In this document: positions 6,285-12,794 of the stretch, in pieces
How the letters are laid out: the number at the start of each line of letters is the position of its first letter
How positions within the stretch are numbered: the stretch's first letter is position 1
DNA from: Dehalococcoidia bacterium
GTDB lineage: Bacteria; Chloroflexota; Dehalococcoidia; Lucifugimonadales; JAGWBF01
Direction: 5' to 3'
Assembly (NCBI GenBank): GCA_021296025.1
Contig: JAGWBF010000051.1
Location: 1-13,991, forward strand
Length of the DNA: 13,991 bases
Position numbers and translations under genes: made by a program
Notes under the pieces: model-generated
What the model was told of the DNA's origin: nothing
Seen by the model: the letters and a program-made list of their open reading frames with translations, nothing else
The model's database searches: none

Positions 6285-7631
6285 ATGCCCGATAGAGATG
6301 CCCTTAAGAGGATGGTCTCCGACACCATCGACCTGAACAGGGCGGAGATCATCGCATTCGCCAAAGACATCATGGATCACCCGGAAACCGGGTTCAAGGA
6401 GCACCGCACTTCGGAGATGGCCGCCCGTAAGCTGGACGATATGTCCGTTCCCTACCGCAAGCAGTTGGCCATCACGGGCCTCAAGGGCAAGCTGGAGGGT
6501 AGAGCGGGGCCCGGTCCCAGCGTAGCCATCCTGGGGGAGCTGGACTCCCTCCTGGTGTTCGAGCATCCCTGCGCAGACCCGGAAACCGGAGCAGCCCACG
6601 CCTGCGGCCACAACGCCCAGATGGGAATGATGCTGGGGGCAACAATGGGGATTCGAGCTTCCGGGGTGCTGGACCATCTCTGCGGCTCAGTCGTGCCCTT
6701 TGCCGTTCCGGCAGAAGAGTTCGTCGAGCTGGAAGACCGTATGGCCCTGCGCTCGGAAGGCAAGCTGGAGTTCCTAGGTGGGAAGCAGGAGCTTATACGA
6801 TTGGGCGAGTTCGATGATGTTGACATCGCCATGATGTGCCACACCGCCAGCGACATGGGGGAGCGCATGTTCTCCTTCGGGGGCACCAGCAACGGGCACA
6901 TCGTCAAGTACATCCAGTACATCGGAAGGGGAGCCCACGCAGGGGCGGCCCCCCACATGGGCATCAACGCTCTCAATGCAGCCAACCTGGGTATGGCAGC
7001 CATCCACGCCAACAGAGAGACCTTCCGCGAGCGGGAGACGGTGCGAATTCACGGGATCATCAACAAGGGGGGCGAAGCTGTCAACGCTGTGCCCTCGGAT
7101 GTCCGGCTGGAGTGGAGAGTGCGCTCATCCAATGCCGAGGACCTGGTGAAGAACAACGCCGCCGTGGACCGGTGCTTCAAGGCAGGAGCCCTGGCTGTGG
7201 GAGCCCAGGTCAAGATTACGAACATTCCCGGCTACATGCCCCTGAGACACGACCCAGTTCTGCAGGACGTCCTTCTGGACAACGCAACAGCTCTACTGGG
7301 GCGGGACCACATCCTGACCATACCTGGACACCGTAGCCGGGGAGGCTCCACTGACATGGGCGACTTGAGCCAGATCATGCCCGTCTGCCACCCCTACACT
7401 GGCGGCGCCACAGGCCCTGGGCACAGCAAGGACTACATGATTGCCGACTACGAGCGGGCTGTGATCAATCCGGCCAAGATAATGGCTATGGCTGTGGTGG
7501 ACCTGCTTGCCGAAGATGGCCACAAGGCCAAAGAGGTTATCCAGCGCTCCGTCCCGACAATGACCAAGGACGAGTACGTATCTTTCCAGCGGGAGCGTGC
7601 CCAAGAGGAGCTTTACGACGGGGGCATCTAG
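6285..7631 (+). CDS. M20 family metallo-amidohydrolase (second of a tandem pair)
   Basis: This 448-residue enzyme is a paralogue of the preceding one, alignable along its whole length almost without gaps and identical at roughly half of the positions by eye. Likely metal ligands are kept: Cys107, His109, Glu144/Glu145, His186 and His380. The core motif reads CGHNAQ, again not CGHD-x-H. The inserted segment after PAEE, ending in GKLEFLGGKQELIRLG, is very similar in both copies. I chose ATG 6285 because AAGGAG at 6274-6279 lies 5 bases upstream and the N terminus then matches the paralogue exactly. An in-frame ATG at 6258 has no ribosome binding site. The pair is probably one operon. Differences such as GPGHSKDY against GLGHGANY near the active site suggest diverged substrate preference. 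Confidence 0.85.
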   Translation: MPDRDALKRMVSDTIDLNRAEIIAFAKDIMDHPETGFKEHRTSEMAARKLDDMSVPYRKQLAITGLKGKLEGRAGPGPSVAILGELDSLLVFEHPCADPETGAAHACGHNAQMGMMLGATMGIRASGVLDHLCGSVVPFAVPAEEFVELEDRMALRSEGKLEFLGGKQELIRLGEFDDVDIAMMCHTASDMGERMFSFGGTSNGHIVKYIQYIGRGAHAGAAPHMGINALNAANLGMAAIHANRETFRERETVRIHGIINKGGEAVNAVPSDVRLEWRVRSSNAEDLVKNNAAVDRCFKAGALAVGAQVKITNIPGYMPLRHDPVLQDVLLDNATALLGRDHILTIPGHRSRGGSTDMGDLSQIMPVCHPYTGGATGPGHSKDYMIADYERAVINPAKIMAMAVVDLLAEDGHKAKEVIQRSVPTMTKDEYVSFQRERAQEELYDGGI

Positions 7632-7637
7632 GAACGG

Positions 7638-8228
7638 CTAGAGGCCTACCAGTAGAGTCATTACTCCCCCGGAAACCAGGGGGATCGTTACATTGTCATC
7701 CACCGGCAGGGGTAGGAGTTCCGTCATCCCCGCCGAAACTGCTCCTACGTACAGCCCCCAATGCCTATCAACCACTCCCGCCGCGGACAGCACACCTGTT
7801 ATCCCTATAGCTATCAGCGCCATGGCAAGGGTGCCTATTGGGGACTTGCCGAAGAACCTTATTCCCGGGGCACGCCTGCCCACGAGGGCTGCTGCCGGAT
7901 CGCCCAAGGACAAGAACAGCAGAGCTGCTACGGCTATGGGCTTGTCGAACAACAGGAACACTGCCAGGGCTGAGAGGATGACATAGGTTGCGCCTGTGAC
8001 TTTCCTGCTTTCTGTATCCTTCAAGAGGAGTGCGAACCGGGACACAAGAAGGCTATTAATACCGGGAAGCCGCAGCCTGACCGCCTCCACCAACAATGCA
8101 GCTCCGGCCAAAACCGCCGTGACCACGACCATGGTCCCTGAAGATACGAAAATCGCCGCGCATGGGATACTGCTGCCGGCGGCCAAGTGGAACAGACGCC
8201 GCCAAATCGAGGGGGAGGGGCTGGTCAT
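7638..8228 (-). CDS. Dolichol kinase/Dgk1-type CTP-dependent membrane kinase-like protein
   Basis: This 196-residue polytopic membrane protein resembles the SEC59/Dgk1/VTE5 group, related to phosphatidate cytidylyltransferases, which phosphorylate polyprenols, phytol or diacylglycerol with CTP. It starts with the family-like WRRLFHLAAG (9-18). The key region is SLGDPAAALVGRR (107-119) followed by FGKSPIGTLA (126-135), and DDNVTIPLVSG (177-187) is the typical C-terminal signature. Five or six hydrophobic helices are visible. I prefer ATG 8228; TTG 8258, directly after the upstream stop, is possible and would add ten residues. It is the last gene of the minus-strand cluster and would act in isoprenoid or lipid phosphate salvage. 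The substrate cannot be told from sequence. Confidence 0.72.
   Translation of the reverse strand: MTSPSPSIWRRLFHLAAGSSIPCAAIFVSSGTMVVVTAVLAGAALLVEAVRLRLPGINSLLVSRFALLLKDTESRKVTGATYVILSALAVFLLFDKPIAVAALLFLSLGDPAAALVGRRAPGIRFFGKSPIGTLAMALIAIGITGVLSAAGVVDRHWGLYVGAVSAGMTELLPLPVDDNVTIPLVSGGVMTLLVGL
7665..7684. terminator. Possible bidirectional hairpin at the convergent junction
   Basis: TCCCCCGG and CCAGGGGGA form an eight-pair stem with one bulged A and an AAA loop, 34 bases past the stop of the second M20 gene. It has no T-run on either strand and lies inside the coding end of the convergent membrane kinase gene, so it is not a classical intrinsic terminator. It could still block read-through of the M20 transcript, as the convergent stops are only six bases apart. 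Confidence 0.3.
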
Positions 8229-8259
8229 GTAAGAAAGCGGGCAGGAGACCGGAGACAAG

Positions 8260-8916
8260 CTATGGGAAGAAAATCACATCTCCTCCCGCACCCCATCGCA
8301 CCCTTTCAATCTCCAGTTCCTTGGGTACTTCGAACACCGCCCATCCCCCAGCCAATCCTTTGCCCTCAGAGAGCTCAATCACTCCCGCCAGGAATCCCTC
8401 GGGATAGCGGTTAGCCTGTTCCGAAATGCCTCCAGGTACAATCCGCACATTTTCGCTATTCGCAGCACAATCATCCCTGGCTTCCAAGTCGCCGCCCGCT
8501 GCGCAGACTTCCAGCATCGCGAACCGGTCGTCGGAGTCCCCGCCCCGGACCTCCACAGCCCTATCCTCCATATTCAGAACAACTATGGATGCTTCGTCGT
8601 TCCATACGCTAAGCTGGAGGGTCACCAACTCGTTTGCGGGATCCGAGGGAGTGACAAGATAGTGGCTCGTCGTATCCCTGAAGACTCTCACTTCCGAAAC
8701 GCGATTCAGCTTATCTATCTGGACTATAAGGGTCCTCCCTTTGAGAGGCTTCCCCAACGGTAGAGGACTACCACCACCGAAATCCACGCTCGTGACTAAG
8801 AACCACGCTAGAAACCCGCCAATCACGACGATTGCAGCCACCGCCGCTAACCTTCCTGCCGTGAATGGCGACCGCCTTCCTCCTAGTGCATCTGTCGTTT
8901 CTCTGCTCTCTTGCAT
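8260..8916 (-). CDS. Membrane-anchored protein of unknown function, possibly DUF4352-like
   Basis: I do not recognise this 218-residue protein with certainty. A short basic cytoplasmic N terminus is followed by one hydrophobic helix (about 22-43) with no lipobox Cys, and then an extracytoplasmic domain rich in beta strands. Cys138 and Cys150 could form a disulfide. NELVTLQLSVWND (95-107) and the terminal GGWAVFEVPKELEIERV (190-206) recall the immunoglobulin-like DUF4352 fold, which begins with a strand of the type LVVDVTVTN and ends with VFEVPK. That match is by memory and tentative. AAGGA upstream of the ATG at 8916 is a plausible ribosome binding site. The gene sits 24 bases after the cysteine desulfurase and one to thirty bases before the kinase-like gene, so it is likely cotranscribed with both. 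Confidence 0.6.
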   Translation of the reverse strand: MQESRETTDALGGRRSPFTAGRLAAVAAIVVIGGFLAWFLVTSVDFGGGSPLPLGKPLKGRTLIVQIDKLNRVSEVRVFRDTTSHYLVTPSDPANELVTLQLSVWNDEASIVVLNMEDRAVEVRGGDSDDRFAMLEVCAAGGDLEARDDCAANSENVRIVPGGISEQANRYPEGFLAGVIELSEGKGLAGGWAVFEVPKELEIERVRWGAGGDVIFFP

Positions 8917-8940
8917 TGGGTCCTTGACTCTAAGAATAAG

Positions 8941-10158
8941 CTAAGCGTCGGCAGCTGTTGTCATTGAGGGAAGTCCTCGCAGCTCCTTCACCAGCTCGCC
9001 GAGCACGGAGAGCAGGTAGTCTGCCTGCTGGGAGCTGTTCGACCTGCCCAAGGTAAGACGCAAGCTTCCCCTGGCAAGGTCGGCAGACTGGCCCAGCGCC
9101 AGGAGGACATGGGAAGGCTCCAGGGAGCCAGAGCTGCAAGCGCTGCCACTGGAGGCCGCTATACCCTTGATATCCAGCCCCAGGAGCATCGGCTCGCCAT
9201 CGACATGCTCAAAGGAGAAGTTGATGTTGTTGGGCAGGCGAAGGGTAGGATGCCCATTCAGATGTGCGCCCCGTAGCTGGGACGTCACGCCATCCATTAT
9301 ATGCTTCCTCAGGTTCCTGCAGTGCTCGACTGCCCAAGCCCTCTCGGACTCAGCTATCTCCAGGGCTACGCCCGTTCCCACGATACCGGCTACGTTCTCG
9401 GTGCCCGACCGCCTCTCCCGCTCCTGGCCTCCTCCCATCTGCTGGGAGAGAAAGGGAGTTCCCCTACGCACATACAGGACTCCGACCCCCTTCGGGCCGT
9501 AGAACTTATGGGCCGATAAGCTTAGCATATCTACGCCCAGCTTCCCGACATCAAGGTCCAGGAGCCCCGGCGCCTGAACAGCGTCGGTGTGCACTACGAC
9601 GGTCCGGTTCAACTCCCGGGCCCGCTGCTTGGTCTTGGAGGCAATTTCTGCCACAGGCTGGATAGTGCCGATCTCGTTATTGGCATACATGATGCTGACG
9701 ACGGTGGTGCGGTCGGTAATAGCCCGCGCCAACTCATCGGGATCGACCATCCCGTACTTATCGACGGGGAGATACGTCACCTCATAGCCATGATTCTCTA
9801 GGTATTGGCACGTGTGGAGGACCGCATGGTGCTCTATGCTGGAGGTGATTACGTGATTGCCTGTGGCTTGCAGAGCATCGGCGGCTCCCTTGACGGCGGC
9901 GTTGTCCGACTCGGTCCCGCCACCGGTGAACACCACCTCGCTGAAGCGGCAACCCAGGACTTTCGCCACCTTCTCCCGTGCTTCATCCAGGGCCCGCTTG
10001 GCTTCCTGACCCAGAGTGTGGATGCTTGAAGGGTTACCAAAGTGCGCGCCCATGTAGGGCAACATCGCCTCCACAACCCGGGGGTCTACCGGAGTCGTGC
10101 CAGCGTGGTCCATGTAAACGATGCCGTCGGAGAGCGCTATATTGGGAATATCAGGCAC
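8941..10158 (-). CDS. Cysteine desulfurase, group I (IscS/NifS type)
   Basis: This 405-residue pyridoxal-phosphate enzyme takes sulfur from cysteine as a persulfide and delivers it to iron-sulfur cluster or thio-cofactor synthesis. MDHAGTTPVDPRV (16-28) opens the fold. His110 in SSIEHHAV stacks on the cofactor, Asp192 is in HTDAVQ, and the Schiff-base Lys218 is in SAHKFYGPKG. The persulfide Cys341 is in a long GSACSSGSLEPSH loop, which marks group I enzymes. RRSGTENV (249-256) is also typical. The start is GTG 10158: an in-frame TAG lies four codons upstream, and ATG 10113 would cut off the residues before the first strand. No scaffold (IscU/NifU) gene is nearby, so I cannot say whether it serves iron-sulfur assembly, tRNA thiolation or both. 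Confidence 0.9.
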   Translation of the reverse strand: MPDIPNIALSDGIVYMDHAGTTPVDPRVVEAMLPYMGAHFGNPSSIHTLGQEAKRALDEAREKVAKVLGCRFSEVVFTGGGTESDNAAVKGAADALQATGNHVITSSIEHHAVLHTCQYLENHGYEVTYLPVDKYGMVDPDELARAITDRTTVVSIMYANNEIGTIQPVAEIASKTKQRARELNRTVVVHTDAVQAPGLLDLDVGKLGVDMLSLSAHKFYGPKGVGVLYVRRGTPFLSQQMGGGQERERRSGTENVAGIVGTGVALEIAESERAWAVEHCRNLRKHIMDGVTSQLRGAHLNGHPTLRLPNNINFSFEHVDGEPMLLGLDIKGIAASSGSACSSGSLEPSHVLLALGQSADLARGSLRLTLGRSNSSQQADYLLSVLGELVKELRGLPSMTTAADA

Positions 10159-10180
10159 CGGGTTGCTCTAAGTACATCAT
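10151..10180 (-). other. Nine-codon upstream ORF overlapping the cysteine desulfurase start
   Basis: Two adjacent ATG codons open a nine-codon frame (MMYLEQPGA) whose TGA overlaps the beginning of the desulfurase gene. It begins only a dozen or so bases after the predicted -10, so it would be the first start codon on the mRNA. It could couple translation to the GTG start, which lacks a good ribosome binding site. Such a short frame may also be chance. Confidence 0.3.
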
Positions 10181-10191
10181 GCTTGGTCGCA

Positions 10192-10200
10192 ATTGTAGCA
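10192..10200 (-). promoter_or_regulatory. Extended -10 promoter inside the minus-strand cluster, before the cysteine desulfurase
   Basis: The minus strand reads TGCTACAAT here, in the 83-base gap between the agmatinase-type gene and the desulfurase. It is identical to the motif before the first M20 gene. No clear -35 is seen, which is acceptable for an extended -10 promoter. It would allow the last three genes of the cluster to be expressed apart from the polyamine genes. Confidence 0.45.
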
Positions 10201-10241
10201 CAACGGCATGTACTCAGAAATCGAGAGGAATGCCCTCATCT

Positions 10242-11165
10242 CTAGGAAGGGTCTAATCTAGACGGCGCAGAATAGGCGATCAGTTTGTACACCAGCTTTG
10301 CGGCCAAATAGGAGCAGGCATCCGGGCCTTGACGTGGGCTCAACTCCATTACGTCGAAGCCGACAATCTTGGAGCCTTTGGCCACCCTCCTTAGCAAGGC
10401 GAGGGCCTGGAACCAGCCCAACCCGCCAGGTTCCGGCGTACCCACCGCCGACATGATGGCCGGGTCCAGGACATCGAGATCCACGGACACATACACGTGG
10501 GGGCCCAGGTGGCTGACAATGGAATCCACATCCAGGTCCCCCGGCTGAGGGAGTCCCTGGTCATTGGAGGGCGGCCAGCTAAAGGCGGGTATGCCCACCA
10601 ATTCAATGTGATCGATTTCTTCCTTGGAAAAGCTCCGCCCGCCCACATGCACCAGGGGGCACAATTCCGAGACGCGGCGGGCGACGGAAGCGTGGCCCCA
10701 TCGGGTGCCCATGTACTCTTCCCTTAGGTCCCCATGGGCATCCAGGAACAGCACTTGAAGGTCTGGATAGCGGTCAGACAGTGCCTCAACTGCCCCGATG
10801 GTCAGGGAGTGTTCCCCACCGATCATCCCCACAAGCTTGCCCATGTCCAAGAAGTGATTGACCGCTTCCCTTACCCGGTCAATCATGGAACGGGGTCCTG
10901 CCATCTGCGGCTCCAGGCGGGGAGCTGTGTATATTCCTATTTGGGCAACATCAATGCCCAGCTCCGGATCATAATCTTCCAGGTTGTAGGATGCTTCGAT
11001 GATTGCATTGGGGCCATCCCTGGCGCCGGTCCTGTAGGATGTGGTGCTGTCATAAGGAGCCGGGAGGACGACAACCTGGGACGCATGGAGGCTGCTCTGT
11101 TCTTCCGGGAGGGCCAGGAAGTTGGAAGGTATCCAAAGGGGGGAGGTTCCTTGTGCGCTGGCCAT
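10242..11165 (-). CDS. speB: Agmatinase-type ureohydrolase (SpeB family)
   Basis: This 307-residue enzyme of the arginase/agmatinase family hydrolyses a guanidino compound, most likely agmatine, to putrescine and urea. The manganese ligands are visible: His119 (GGEHS), Asp142, His144 and Asp146 (LDAHGDLR), and Asp229 and Asp231 (VSVDLDVLDP). The GTPEPGGL loop (242-249) and His158 in WGHAS fit agmatinase-like substrate binding more than arginase. I use ATG 11165, which gives a normal family length. The frame stays open upstream, and TTG 11219, only 7 bases after the speD stop, is an alternative that adds 18 residues. Neither has a convincing ribosome binding site. The SpeD homologue directly upstream suggests agmatine comes from that enzyme. 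Confidence 0.85.
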   Translation of the reverse strand: MASAQGTSPLWIPSNFLALPEEQSSLHASQVVVLPAPYDSTTSYRTGARDGPNAIIEASYNLEDYDPELGIDVAQIGIYTAPRLEPQMAGPRSMIDRVREAVNHFLDMGKLVGMIGGEHSLTIGAVEALSDRYPDLQVLFLDAHGDLREEYMGTRWGHASVARRVSELCPLVHVGGRSFSKEEIDHIELVGIPAFSWPPSNDQGLPQPGDLDVDSIVSHLGPHVYVSVDLDVLDPAIMSAVGTPEPGGLGWFQALALLRRVAKGSKIVGFDVMELSPRQGPDACSYLAAKLVYKLIAYSAPSRLDPS

Positions 11166-11226
11166 GATGGATTCTATCTGTACTACCGAGGGGAGTTGTG
11201 ACAAGCCGCCACGAGTCAAAACCCGG

Positions 11227-11643
11227 CTAGCTCGTCAGTAACCTCGCGGGTCGCTGCCTGGTCCCACGCGTCGCTTCAATGGGCTGACGGTCCAGGAACT
11301 CGAGACCTCTTTCCAGGTCCCAGGTGTCGGCAGAATCGAAGCCGAATTTCTCCATGATGTCGCCATAAGCCTTGTCCCGATCGAAGGACTTGCAGGAAAA
11401 GACATCGATGTAGGCGAAGTCCCGGTTCGGGAAAGTATGGATGCTGATATGACTCTCGGCAATGACGACGAAGCCGGTAACCCCCGAGTCCTCATCCTTG
11501 GGAGCGATGTAGGTCAGGACCTGGGGTTCACACAGCTTGGTCATGCCCAGGACAGAGGGGTATTCCGACAAGAAGTTCCGTACGATCTCCTCATCCCACA
11601 TCTTCCCCCGGTCGCCGCCGTAAGCATCGATCACCAGGTGCAT
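11227..11643 (-). CDS. SpeD-family pyruvoyl decarboxylase: AdoMet decarboxylase or arginine decarboxylase
   Basis: This 138-residue protein belongs to the short prokaryotic S-adenosylmethionine decarboxylase family. These enzymes cut themselves at a Glu-Ser bond and turn the Ser into a pyruvoyl cofactor. The cleavage site is Glu63/Ser64 in AESHISIHT. His69 and Cys84 correspond to the His68 and Cys83 that support processing and catalysis in the Thermotoga enzyme. HLVIDAYGGD at the start is also typical. The HTxPE motif reads HTFPN (69-73), and the usual CG after the catalytic Cys reads CK. GGAG lies 7 bases before the ATG. Members of this family have become arginine or ornithine decarboxylases in some bacteria and archaea. 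The adjacent agmatinase and the absence of a spermidine synthase point to arginine as substrate, but this is inference. Confidence 0.85.
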   Translation of the reverse strand: MHLVIDAYGGDRGKMWDEEIVRNFLSEYPSVLGMTKLCEPQVLTYIAPKDEDSGVTGFVVIAESHISIHTFPNRDFAYIDVFSCKSFDRDKAYGDIMEKFGFDSADTWDLERGLEFLDRQPIEATRGTRQRPARLLTS

Positions 11644-11662
11644 CCACTATCTCCGTTCAAGT

Positions 11663-11668
11663 ATCGTA
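11663..11668 (-). promoter_or_regulatory. Tentative -10 of the speD homologue
   Basis: TACGAT on the minus strand, with TTGCGC 18 bases upstream as a weak -35, lies 19 bases before the ATG. The transcript would begin just ahead of the GGAG ribosome binding site at 11651-11654. Only a moderate match. Confidence 0.25.
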
Positions 11669-11751
11669 TCTGCCCAAATTTCATGGGCGCAATTCCTGAA
11701 ATATCCCAGCACTCGCCGGGTATCAACTGGAATAATCACACAATCTTCAAG

Positions 11752-11757
11752 TATAAT
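11752..11757 (+). promoter_or_regulatory. Promoter -10 (TATAAT) of the ABC exporter operon
   Basis: A perfect TATAAT lies 71 bases before the TTG start of the ATPase gene, in the 185-base divergent gap. There is no good -35 at 16-18 bases, so activator help is possible. The predicted leader is about 65 bases and starts just before a hairpin. Confidence 0.42.
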
Positions 11758-11768
11758 CTACATCCGCT

Positions 11769-11785
11769 GGAAAGGCCACCTTTCC
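11769..11785 (+). other. Seven-pair perfect hairpin in the leader of the ABC operon
   Basis: GGAAAGG, a CCA loop and CCTTTCC form a perfect stem within a few bases of the predicted transcription start. It may stabilise the mRNA 5' end or have a regulatory role. No T-run follows it, so it is not a terminator. Confidence 0.4.
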
Positions 11786-11828
11786 CGACGGCTTGGGTTA
11801 ATTTCTTCCCGAAAGAGGACAACCGCCA

Positions 11829-12794
11829 TTGGCTGGGATGATCGAGGTCAAGGGGCTGACAAAGTTCTACGGCAGCTATCCTGCCATAGAGGACCTGAAC
11901 TTCGAGGTGAAAAAGGGCGAGATACTGGGCTTCCTAGGCCCTAATGCCGCCGGCAAGACCACGACCATGCGCATCATCACCGGCTTCATGCCTCCCACCG
12001 AGGGCACTGCAACGGTGGCTGGCTACGATGTGGTCGGAAGGTCCCTGGAGGTTCGCCGCAAGACAGGCTACCTTCCTGAAACGGTGCCCCTGTATACCGA
12101 CATGACCGTGGAGTCCTACCTCAATTTCATGGGCACCCTTCGGGGAATGAACCCCAAGCGCATCAAGACCCGCATTGGAGATGTTGTCGGCATCTGCCGC
12201 CTGGGAGACTATCGGAGGAGCATCATAGGCAAGCTCTCCAAGGGCTTTCGCCAGCGGGTGGGCATTGCCCAAGCTATTCTCCACGAACCCGAGGTGCTGG
12301 TGCTGGACGAGCCCACCATCGGCATCGACCCCATCCAAGTCGTTGAGACCCGCAGCTTGATACAAGATGTGGGCAGAGAGCACACGGTCATACTGAGCTC
12401 CCACATACTGCCCGAAGTAAGCATGGTGTGCCAGCGGGTGGTAATCATCCATGAAGGACAGATCGTTGCCGAAGACAGCCCGAAGAACCTGGCGGAACGC
12501 CTGCAGGGGGCGGAGCGCCTTCAGGTTGAGATCCGGGGTCCCGAAGAACAGGTGACCAACGCCCTTAGGAGGATCCGGGGGGTTGTGGATGTGAGCATCT
12601 CCGTCAGCGGCGGCCCCGATGAGGACGCCCGCAGCACCTACTTCGTTCAAGCAAACAAGGGCCTGGACCTCAGGGGCACCATCTCCAGGCTGGTGGTAAG
12701 CAACGGCTGGAACCTGCTGACAATCCAGCTGGTCAGCATGAGCCTCGAAGAGATTTTTCTAAAGCTGACAACCAACGAGGAGCTGGGTGAATGA
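11829..12794 (+). CDS. ABC transporter ATP-binding protein, GldA/ABC-2 exporter type
   Basis: This 321-residue cytoplasmic ATPase powers an ABC-2 type exporter. Walker A is GPNAAGKTT (37-45), with Ala where Gly is most common (GPNGAGKTT). The signature is LSKGFRQRVG (136-145), typical of GldA/NosF-like ATPases. Walker B is VLVLDEP (156-162) and the switch His is 192. A C-terminal extension of about 100 residues follows the nucleotide-binding domain, as in GldA proteins. The start is uncertain: TTG 11829 has AGAGGA 9 bases upstream, while ATG 11838 gives the more familiar MIEVKGLTK beginning but lacks a ribosome binding site. Its TGA overlaps the permease ATG as ATGA, showing coupled translation. 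Confidence 0.9.
   Translation: MAGMIEVKGLTKFYGSYPAIEDLNFEVKKGEILGFLGPNAAGKTTTMRIITGFMPPTEGTATVAGYDVVGRSLEVRRKTGYLPETVPLYTDMTVESYLNFMGTLRGMNPKRIKTRIGDVVGICRLGDYRRSIIGKLSKGFRQRVGIAQAILHEPEVLVLDEPTIGIDPIQVVETRSLIQDVGREHTVILSSHILPEVSMVCQRVVIIHEGQIVAEDSPKNLAERLQGAERLQVEIRGPEEQVTNALRRIRGVVDVSISVSGGPDEDARSTYFVQANKGLDLRGTISRLVVSNGWNLLTIQLVSMSLEEIFLKLTTNEELGE

Noticed and set aside
10042..10256. Plus-strand frames crossing the cysteine desulfurase promoter region as small genes
   Set aside because: They mostly overlap the desulfurase in antisense and show neither domain features nor a good ribosome binding site.
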